Shown here: positions 52,701 to 61,300 of the stretch, piece after piece
Layout: each line of letters opens with the position of its first letter
Numbering within the stretch: the first letter of the stretch is position 1
DNA from: a bacterium
GTDB lineage: Bacteria > SZUA-182 > DTGQ01
Assembly (NCBI GenBank): GCA_040755755.1
Contig: JBFLZW010000036.1
Span: 43,296 to 107,295 of the forward strand
DNA length: 64,000 bases
Direction of reading: 5' to 3'
The notes under the pieces: generated by a model
What the model was told of the DNA's origin: nothing
Seen by the model: only the letters and a program-made list of their open reading frames with translations
Database searches by the model: none
Position numbers and translations under genes: made by a program

Positions 52701-55346
52701 AGCCACCGGCATGATCCAGGTCTTTACCGCAAGCTCCAGTATCTCGTGGGCTTTAGTCGGATACGGGCTGGCGGTGGTACAGGAATATATCTCGGTCCTG
52801 GGGGCGGAAAGGGAAAAGGATGAGAAATATTCCTCCAGAGGAGGACAGATCGGAGCAAAGAGCGGAGTATGATACCCCCGGTCAAAGGGCAGTTTCTCAA
52901 AGGGAATTGCCCTGGCCCGCAGGCGGCCGATAAACTCTTCCGCCGCCCCTTCCTCTCCGGTAATCACGAGTTGATGAGGGCAATTATCGTCCGCCACGTA
53001 CATTTTTCCCTTGAACTGTTCGAGAATCGGATTGATCTGGGCAAGACCCGCACCCACGGCAATCAGAGTGGCCCTGGGGATATCGGGATCGAGCGAGAGC
53101 TTGCGGTAGATCTGATTCAGCCTGCCCGTGTTATGTAAAAATTCATCCGCATCGATTATGCCGGAAAAAACCATAGCCGACCATTCCCCGGCACTGTGGC
53201 CCACCATCTGATCGGGCTTGATGCCAAGATTACCGAGCAGGGTATGCATGGCCAGATTGCTGGTCAGGACAGCTTCCGTTGCCCGGTCCATTCTCCAGAG
53301 CCGGTTTTCGGCCTCGATGCGCTCCTCTTCGGAAAAGAAGGGTGGAGCAAAGATATTGTAACTCGGCAGATCCTTTTGCCCCTGCTCCAGAAGTATCCGG
53401 TCGGTCCGGTCAAAGCAGGAGCGGACTTCCGGAAAATAAATACACAGATCAGCCAGCATATTCACATACTGAGCACCCTCGCCGGGGAAGAGAAAAGCCA
53501 GCTTTCCTCCCTTGCTGACAGGGGCATCGAAGAAGTAAATTCCCTGCAGGTCCTTGATCTGCCGGCATTCCGGATCAGCAAGACGCTGCCGGGCATAGGC
53601 CATTTTTTTCATCAGATCATCAGCGCATGAGGCAACCACGGCCAGGCGGCATGGTTCATCACCGAGTTGCGTGTTCAGGCTGTAGGCCAGATCGCGAAGC
53701 TGTGTCCGGGGGTATTGCCCCAGAAACTTTTGGATGCTCTCGATCTGCTGAACAAGCTCCGGGCGGGTGTTTCCGGAAAAAATGCAGGTTTCCGTTTCCC
53801 AAAAACAGGGAGTGCTGTCCTGAAAGCAGAAGTCAGGAGTCAGGAGACAGGAGTCAGGAGAAGAGCTGTTTTTATTCTGAATTCTGACTCCTGAATTCTG
53901 GCTCCTTTTTTCACCCCCCACATATTCTTCCAGGATAACATGAGCATTGATGCCTCCAAATCCGAAGGCATTCACTCCTGCCCGCCGGGGAAATTCTTTT
54001 TCTCCATGAATCCAGGGCCGGGTCTCGGTGTTCAGGTAGAAGGGGGTTTTTTCGATTTCCAGTTTGGGATTGACCGTTGTGCAGTGGATCGTGGGCGGCA
54101 GAACCTTGTGATAGAGGGCCAGGGCTGCTTTGATCAGTCCGGCAACTCCAGCCGCAGGCATGGAATGCCCGATCATGGATTTGACCGTTCCCAGAGCGCA
54201 CCGGGGGCCGGATTCATCACGGTCTCCAAAAACCCGCCTCATGGCCTGAACCTCGATAACATCTCCAACCGAAGTACCGACCCCATGTGCTTCGATCATC
54301 CGGATCGTGCGGGGAGACAGCCCGGCGTTTTCATATGCCCGCCTCAGGGCAAGCTCTTCTCCCTCCAGCCGGGGGGCAACCACACTGACTGCCCGCCCGT
54401 CGCTGGAAACACCGATCCCCTTGATCACCGCATAGATCCGGTCTCCATCCCGTTGTGCATCGGCTAACCGCTTCAATATCACCACCCCGGCTCCCTCTCC
54501 GGGCAGGGTACCATCCGCATCCTTGTCAAAAGGGCGGATCTGAGACCGGAGCGACATGGCCTGGAAGGCACAAAAGATGAGCAGGAACGGAACATTGGCA
54601 AAGATGTGGACCCCGCCGGTAATGGCCAGATCACATTTTCCGGTCAGAAGGTCCTGTACCCCGATCTCGGTGGCGATCAGGGAAGAAGCGCAGGCTGCGT
54701 CCACGGTGAAGTTCGGCCCCATGAAATCCAGACGGTTCGCTACCCGGCCCGTCGTCAGATTGGGGATAAAAGCCGGAGCCGAGTCCGCACTGAACTTGGG
54801 AAGATTGCCGAGAAGCTCCCGGCGGATTTCAGCCAACTCTTCCTGAGTAAGCTCCGGATGAAGGTTTTTCAGAATCTGCAGGGTCTGCTGGGTAACGATA
54901 CTTCGCTGGATAAGGTTGGAGGCCCCCACCCCCAGATAATTCCCCCGGCCAAGGATAAACTCCGTGCGCTGATTGTCAACCTGACGGTCAAGATACCCGG
55001 CATCTTTCAGTGCCCCATGAACCACCTGCAAAACCAGGAACTGATCCGGCTCGCCTCCTTCCACTCCCAGAGGCATGACCCCATATTGAACAGGGTCAAA
55101 GTTCATGAATTCATCCAGATACCCCCCCCGCTTGCAGTACACCTTATTGATATCATCCGCCTTTTCCGAATAATAGAGGTCGGCATCCCATCGCCGGGGC
55201 GGGACATCGATGACCGCATCTGTCTTGGAGAGAATATTGTGCCAGTACGACTGAAGGTCCGCAGCTCCGGGGTAGACACAGGCCATGCCGATAATGGCCA
55301 CGTCTCCCCGGACAGTCGCCCCCTCCCTCTCAGTGCCTATACTCAT
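49764..55346 (-). CDS. Megasynthase 2: KS-AT-ACP-DH-PPTase (PUFA/PKS type)
   Basis: This 1860-aa type I synthase has the following order. KS (about 12-475) has DAACASSL, EAHGVGTS and GHSMPAAG for the Cys-His-His triad. AT (about 615-965) has FLFPGEGAQY and nucleophile GHSAGEW. One ACP (about 1170-1243) has GDLGIDSIKRVEI. A double-hotdog DH (about 1280-1600) starts LDDHRFGQ...PVVPMT. A C-terminal phosphopantetheinyl transferase (about 1670-1853) has TAGISIDL and RFRCAKEAVIKALG. KS and ACP resemble PUFA (Pfa) synthases. Linkers contain in-frame repeat peptides (SGQWPVVS, RSQESGAR, RSQNSGVRIQNK). It starts four bases after megasynthase 1, with GAGGTGATG as ribosome site, and so acts with it. Confidence 0.92.
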   Translation of the reverse strand: MSIGTEREGATVRGDVAIIGMACVYPGAADLQSYWHNILSKTDAVIDVPPRRWDADLYYSEKADDINKVYCKRGGYLDEFMNFDPVQYGVMPLGVEGGEPDQFLVLQVVHGALKDAGYLDRQVDNQRTEFILGRGNYLGVGASNLIQRSIVTQQTLQILKNLHPELTQEELAEIRRELLGNLPKFSADSAPAFIPNLTTGRVANRLDFMGPNFTVDAACASSLIATEIGVQDLLTGKCDLAITGGVHIFANVPFLLIFCAFQAMSLRSQIRPFDKDADGTLPGEGAGVVILKRLADAQRDGDRIYAVIKGIGVSSDGRAVSVVAPRLEGEELALRRAYENAGLSPRTIRMIEAHGVGTSVGDVIEVQAMRRVFGDRDESGPRCALGTVKSMIGHSMPAAGVAGLIKAALALYHKVLPPTIHCTTVNPKLEIEKTPFYLNTETRPWIHGEKEFPRRAGVNAFGFGGINAHVILEEYVGGEKRSQNSGVRIQNKNSSSPDSCLLTPDFCFQDSTPCFWETETCIFSGNTRPELVQQIESIQKFLGQYPRTQLRDLAYSLNTQLGDEPCRLAVVASCADDLMKKMAYARQRLADPECRQIKDLQGIYFFDAPVSKGGKLAFLFPGEGAQYVNMLADLCIYFPEVRSCFDRTDRILLEQGQKDLPSYNIFAPPFFSEEERIEAENRLWRMDRATEAVLTSNLAMHTLLGNLGIKPDQMVGHSAGEWSAMVFSGIIDADEFLHNTGRLNQIYRKLSLDPDIPRATLIAVGAGLAQINPILEQFKGKMYVADDNCPHQLVITGEEGAAEEFIGRLRARAIPFEKLPFDRGYHTPLFAPICPPLEEYFSSFSLSAPRTEIYSCTTASPYPTKAHEILELAVKTWIMPVAFRQTIENMYNSGTRIFIEAGPRGNLTAFVEDILRGKPHLAIPSNVMRRSGITQLNHLIGLLSAQRIPLNLPYLYQYRSPQPVFFSDGEHREKPRGVELKIPLGLYSLSVKERKIKKAPQNPLPIEAGSPCGRRGRVEVEAEFQDQIPSLQAPSPPVMQHYFQTMSNFLDTQKEMMQAYLERKAVASGQWPVVSEEGPGVRSQESGARRVASGQWPVVSEEGPDVGGQRSGAGAAPKGQAQGPAPTDHIQTGQGQESHLNRHFPETGSPGGSGSPVTEDADQQPKQSSSMTEEELTRIMLDLVSEKTGYPKEMIDLDLDMEGDLGIDSIKRVEIVGSFRSQYAQLGEEDVERISGLKTIRQVIDYLKKKIEAPADSPSMEPVPVEPRDDSGSDRILPFVGTIIDLKPGKSVTVVRQIDLREDLFLDDHRFGQKISEFDASLGALPVVPMTVSIEIMAEVASLLFPGQELVRVDRVAASQWICLEREEAVTLRIRAEAVAPGEAMVQIFNSVKGTPPPDADQKPVISGRVFFAAQYPSPPPVREFVLQNERTASHTAEQVYSEHRMFHGPRFQGIVSLDSVGENGLKARLETLPRAGLFRSGPQPDFLTDPFLLDAAGQLVGYWPVEYLDSGFVIFPIALESLRLYGPPPAPGSRLQTLMRLREVTATQVRADLDLLTGDGRLVVQLIGWEDWRFYWSRELYDFWRFPHRGFVGRLLEPKAGVTAESRKPPVYSLIQQFWRGEADVFRHVMAYMVLSRREREIYHQMPSARQQGEWLLGRMVAKDAIRGFLQASFDRHFYPADVSIIDAEQEKPELEGEWMRQVPVIPSFSLAYTDNAAIAVAAEGGRLTAGISIDLSPQIASGKQIRLPEESFESIFSPEEKTILSGLDRNGQAEVAIRFRCAKEAVIKALGRRGQNGDLWRSIIISAFDFPTGEVKVSLGEDLRKEFPGLGMNPIQVYTIQEKEYIIATTIFEGFHNG
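52040..52160 (-). repeat. Mixed TGACCAC / GTCAGGA heptamer repeats in the AT-ACP linker
   Basis: Two TGACCACTGGCCACTGGCCA-type blocks flank a block of CTCCTGACTCCTGGC units, all in frame. They encode ASGQWPVVSEEGP twice and VRSQESGAR once. Confidence 0.9.
53827..53905 (-). repeat. Inverted GTCAGGA repeat element in frame in the KS-AT linker of megasynthase 2
   Basis: About 80 bp: tandem GTCAGGA units, a short spacer, then inverted ATTCTGA/CTCCTGA units. It encodes RSQNSGVRIQNK...DSCLLTPDFC. Nearly the same sequence is at 57772-57851 and 60331-60410. Confidence 0.92.
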
Positions 55347-55350
55347 GTCA

Positions 55351-58300
55351 TCACCTCATCCGCTCTGTTTTTTCAGCTAATCGATTCAAAGACTTGCTAC
55401 AAGCAGCTTCCATATCTTCAAGCAGGGCAATCAGTTGTCCTTCCTCAGTATAAAAAGCCAGATCCGCGTGGAGCATACCGGGTATGGATTGAGGCAGTAT
55501 CCTCCCCTCGAATCTGATCCGGGCCCCGGACAGCGGAGCCAGAATCCGAAAGAGCCGGAACCGCGAGGGAAGAGGCATCATATCCCAGTAAGTCCTTGAC
55601 CATAAGATGATCATCTGCAATCCACAGTCCATGATTACCGGATCGATCAGCCAGGTACCCGGAGGGTTCCCGGCCAGGAGCTTGTGAGGATCTGACGGGG
55701 TCAAAAATCCCTGGATGCCATTGACCCCGATATCATGGATGGCGGTAATTCCCTGAAACAGATATCCATGAAACAACATCTGCTGATACGCCTCCCGGGT
55801 ACTCAGCGGGAAGGGCCTGGCCTCCATCAGGGCCGGAGGCTGCCAGTCAAGACGATCATTGGCCTTTTTAGACATCTCGATGGTGATGCTGTAATGGCAT
55901 CGCTGGGACTTGTCAATATTCTGTATTTCCACCTTTATGACCAGAGTTTCTGGATTCCCGCTGCCACAGGGGCTCCCTGGTTCGCGGGATTGACGACTTA
56001 ACCCTTGTTTTTCACTGACCACTGACCACTGACCACTGACCACTGATTGCAGGGGGGTAGCCACAATACGGACCTTGGTGGGCTTGGCAACGATGATCCC
56101 CTGCCACACCCGCATATCCCGGATCTGGCTGATGTGCCATTCAGGCCATCCCAGTGAGGCCACTTCGGCCATCAGCTCAAGAGCCATCGTCATCGGCAGA
56201 ACCGGCTTTCCGTCCAGGCGGTGATCCTGAAGGTACAAATCCCGTTCGATATCCAGTTCACGGACGATTTCAATCACTCCCTCTTCATTGGGAGGAAACG
56301 CGATCCCTGGAGCAAAGAGGGGAAAGACCTTTGCATCGGGCCTCGTGCTGCCGCCTTTGCTGCCCAGGGCAGCCTCCCAGCCTCCTCCCCCCAAAATGAC
56401 CTCGACCTCGCCCTTCGGTCCGCAGCAGATTTCCTGGTCCAGCATCCGTGGGCCTTCGGAGCGGGAGACGAGCTGTACTCCATGCCTGAGAAATTCCGCC
56501 TGGAGGGCAGGAGGAACCATATTGGAATTCTCCCATGGGCCCCAGTTGATCGAAACGATTTTCCCCGGCCACCGGTCATTCAAATAAATGGCCAGTTTAT
56601 TCAAAATCTCGTTGGCAGCCGCATAGTCTCCCTGCCCCCGGTTGCCGAAGCGACCGGCTACCGAGGAGAAAAAGACCATGAATTTCAGCGAGTCAAAACG
56701 GATCTTCTGGCTGAGGATAAAGGCACTGTCAGTCTTGGTGTCAAAGACCCGGTCAAAGGAATCAGCAGTCTTATCCCTGATGAATTTGTCCTCGATAATT
56801 CCCGCTCCGTGGATCAGTCCATCGATTCGGCCAAAGGTTGTATAAATTTCATCAATCAAGCCAGCCAGAGACTTGCCATCCCGCACATCTACCTGATAGT
56901 AGTGTACCCGGGCACCCAGGTCCTGAATAGCCCTGATGCTGGCCCGGATTTCCTCTGCCTTGATAATATGCTGATATCTGGCCTCGACCCTGGCCGGAGT
57001 CACCTCTTTCCCCTCTCGTTTCATCTGCTCAATGATGCGTGATTTTACCTCCTGAAGGGATCCGGTTACATCGAAGGGGGGCTCGTTATCCGGCAGCGCG
57101 GACCTTCCCAGCAGAATCAGGATAGGCTGATACCGCCGGGCCAGTTCCCTGGCTACATCGGCGGTAATGCCCCGCGCTCCTCCGCTGATGAGTATGACCC
57201 AGGAAGAATCGATCTGCATCCGGGGGGTATCGTACTCCTGAATCGGCGCAGGTATCGGCTGCAGGGTAAACCGGCTTCCGTGGCAGTACCCAACCTCCAC
57301 ATCCTCCGCCCGGCAGTGCATCTCATTCAGCAGTTGTTGAACCAGCCGGGGCATCTCCTCCTGGGGGGCCAGGTCCACTGCCTTCATGACCACTTTCGGC
57401 CATTCATATTTCAAGCTCTTGATCAGTCCGGCACAGCCTCCCTGAGAGGGAGAAAGGCTGCGGGCCCCATTCAGTGGAATACTGCCGAATAAGCCGCCCA
57501 TGGAAGTGACAGCCATGAGAAAGCCTCCCTGTGTTGCAGCAGCCTCCCGGAAATCCTGCTCCAAAGACTTGGCGAAGTAGAAAAGGCTCTTTACCTCAAG
57601 TCGCAGCCGCGCTCTCCATTGGTCGAGGTCCATTTCAAAAATTCCCTGATCTTTCCGGAAAGGATACAAATGAATCAAAGCTCCAATCGAGCCCTGCCGC
57701 TGACGAATACTGTTCACCAGGGATTGGACACCCTCTGCGGCACCAAAATCAGCCTCATAATATACGGGAAAGCAGGAGTCAGGAGTCAGGAGACAGGAGT
57801 CAGGAGAAAGACCGCTTTTATTCTGAATTCTGACTTCTGAATTCTGACTCCGCTCCCGTGTATTTCCCGGCCGAACCAGGACAACCTTATACCCCTGCTC
57901 CGAAAGCGTTGTGGCCAGAAGGCTGGCCAGACCTGCGCGATCCTCGGTAATTACCACTACTTTGCTTTTGTCAAGAGCACTCTTCCCCTGGCGGCAGGGC
58001 GTTTCCACGCCCTGCAGGATAAACCGGGAAACCGGCGCAGGGACCGTGTCCTGCGGCGTCTCCGGGCGGTCCTCTGGAGCTGCCCCTGCATCTGGCTGAT
58101 CACTGACCTCTGACCACTGATCACTGACCACTCTCCCGACTCCTGACTCCTGACTCCCGACTCCTGACTCCTGACTCCCGACTCCTGACTCCTCTTCCCC
58201 GGCTTTGGCTATCCAGTCGATAATTTCCTGCAGGGTTTTTACCCCACTCAAACTTTCCATTTCCTTTTCTATGCTTTGCCCCAGCGAAGAGCTAAACTCC

Positions 58301-61300
58301 CGCTGAAAACTCCCCAGAATTTCCACCCGCTTGATAGAGTCGATGCCAAGGTCAGCTTCCATATTCATGCTTAAATCGAGCATTTCGGGGGGATATCCTG
58401 TCCGCTCACTGACAATCCTGAGCAGTAATTCCTGAATCTGTTCCCGGCCTATTGTGGAGGATGCTGGAAGAATCTTTTTCTCTTCTGCCTTGAGGGCTTC
58501 TTCTTGAGGGGATTGCTCCCTGGCTGAAGCCGCCTCAGGCGAGGGGGACAATACAGCCTCAAAGCCCGTCTCCCCGCGAAGAACCTGCGGGGGCAGGCTT
58601 TCGCCTTCCCCACCCTGCATCCCGGCCTGCAGCGGTGCAGCCTGTCCGCCATCATCCAGGTCAGGAGGAAGAACCACTCCTGACTGCATGTAGCGCAGCA
58701 TCACCGCTTTTTGCGTCTCTAAAAACCGGTTCATCATTTCCTGGAATTGAAGCATGACCTGATCTTCAGCTCTTGGCATTGGCCCTGGCGCCACGATTTT
58801 CTCCGCTTCTTCCCTGGCCTGGGGGCCTTTTTTCTCATACTCATATCTGTCTTGAATATCCTGCTGGCGTTGATTTATCGTATTCTTCACCGGAGCATCC
58901 CCTTCCAAGCCTATTCTTTGGTCCTTTTTGAGAAATTTTCGCTCTTCCTCCTCACCGTTACTCGTACCTGGTCTGACCTGACTTTTCCCCTGAGCGGCAG
59001 ATACAGCCTCCTGCCAGGGACGGATACGGTCTCCCCGAACCATCCAGGTGGTTGGAGACAGGGTCCGGGCGGATGGACGGATCCCCCCTGCCGCCGACTG
59101 GCCACTGACCACTGACCACTGACCACTGGCCCCACCGGCAACACGGCCTGAGTACAAAAGGTCGAGATTCACCGAAACTCCCTGAACAAACACCTGGCCC
59201 AGGCACTGTTGCAGGTGCAATAATCCTGGTCGCCCCGGTTGGTCCAGAGCAACGCTCACGGCAGGGCGGTCTTTGAGAATCTGGCCGACCAGCCGAGTCA
59301 GAACGCTTTTGGGCCCGACCTCAATAAAAATCCGTGCCCCGGCCTCATACATGGCTTCAATTTCCTGTCTGAACCGGACGGAGTTAGTCAAATGCCTGAC
59401 CAGTTGATCAGCTATCGCTTCCGGATCGGTTGAATGGGGAGCAGCAGTGGTATTGGAATAGACTGCTATTTTCGGTTCCTCCATCGGTAGACTTCTCAGG
59501 AACTCGGAAAACCTCTCCTGAGCAGGACGGATCAAAGGAGAGTGAAAGGCACAGGAAACCTCTAATACCCGCGCCTCAGCTCCGCAGGCTGCGCACCGGT
59601 CAACCACCTGCTGGACGGCCTTTGGTGTTCCTGAGACGACTATTTGCTGTGGCGAATTGTAATTGGCAATCCATACTCCCTCTATCCCCGAAACAAGCCC
59701 GCTAACCTGCTCTTCAGAACCCCTGACAGCAGCCATGATTCCGGGGCAGGAATCTGCGGATTCCTCGATAATCCGCCCCCGTGCCGCTGACAGGAGCATC
59801 AGAGATTCTTCGCTGAATGCTCCGCCAGCCCACAGAGCCACATACTCGCCATAGCTGTGTCCGGCGGCCATGTCAGGATGGATCTCCAGTTGATTCAGGA
59901 GATGGCACAAGGTCACACTGACCGCTCCGATAGCAGGCTGAGCCATACTCGTTCGGGTCAATTCTTCCTGCTGCCTGGCTTTATCCTTCTCATTGAAGAC
60001 CGGCAGGGGGAAAATGTAACTACTCAGCATGCCATGCAGTTTTGGCTTCAATATCCGGTCTATCCGTTCAAAACAGGACCGGACACACGGAAAGTGAAGG
60101 GCAAGGTCTTTAGCCATATTGGGGTACTGTGATCCCTGGCCGGGGAAGAGAAAGGCAATTTTCCCGGCTGCTCTGGCGGCAGGACCGGTCATGAAGATGC
60201 CCCGGGGATCGTGATAATCGATCATCTCCGTGGAAGAGAGAACCTCCCTGGTCCGCTCAAGTTTCTGAATTAAATCCTCCCCAGAGGAAGCCACCACGGC
60301 CAGCCGAAAACCCGGAAAAGCATTATCAGAGCAGGAGTCAGGAGTCAGGAGACAGGAGTCAGGAGCAAGACTGCTTTTATTCTGAATTCTGACTTCTGAA
60401 TTCTGACTCCTTCCCATTATTTTTCCCTTGAGCTGCTCCCAGCGGGTGGCGGCCAATTCCGGCAGAAGGGATGATGGCTCTTTGGGAAGGTTTTGGAGAT
60501 TTTTCATCATCGAATTAACCTGGTCCACAAGATCCTGTTTTGACTTTGCTTCCCACAAAAGGAGCTCTCCCGGCCACCGCTGATAGAGCACCGGTGCTGT
60601 TTGCTCAGAATAGCCCTGGGTATACTCTTCAAGCACGGCATGGAAATTTGTTCCCCCAAATCCAAAAGCACTGACCCCTGCCCGCCGGGGACACTCTCCC
60701 TCGCTGTTGAACCAGGGGCGGGATTCGGTATTGACATAAAAAGGGCTCTGATCGAAATTGGCTCTTTTATTGGGCTGGCTGACGCCCAGTGTCGGTGGCA
60801 GAACTTTGCTGTGCAGGGCCATAGCCACCTTGATCAGCCCGGCTATTCCGGCCGTGCATTTGGTATGACCGATCATGGACTTGACTGACCCGATAGCGCA
60901 GCTTTGAGCCCTGGCCCTGGCATCGGCAAACACTTTGCTCAGGGCCTGTACCTCGGCCCGGTCACCAGCCACTGTCCCTGTCCCATGAGCTTCGATCAGC
61001 CCGACAGTCGAGGGGCTGATGCCAGCCTGGGCATAAGCCCGCTTGAGAGCCAGAATCTGCCCCTCCGGCCGGGGCGCAGTCAGGCATTTATCCCGGCCGT
61101 CACTTGAGCTGCTCACAGCCTTGATGACAGCATAAATCTTATCCCCGTCGCGTTCCGCATCAGCCAGTCTTTTCAGGATTACTATGCCCACTCCTTCTCC
61201 CAGCACGATCCCGTCCGCGCTTTCATCCAGAGGGCGTGACTGGCCGGTCGGAGACAGTGCCTGGGTTTTGGAAAAGCACAAATAGGTAAAGGGATTTTGC

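Noticed and set aside
53827..60410. Direct repeats in the megasynthase region as a CRISPR array
   Set aside because: The units are tandem heptamers or inverted elements inside coding frames, without regular 30-40 bp spacers and without cas genes.
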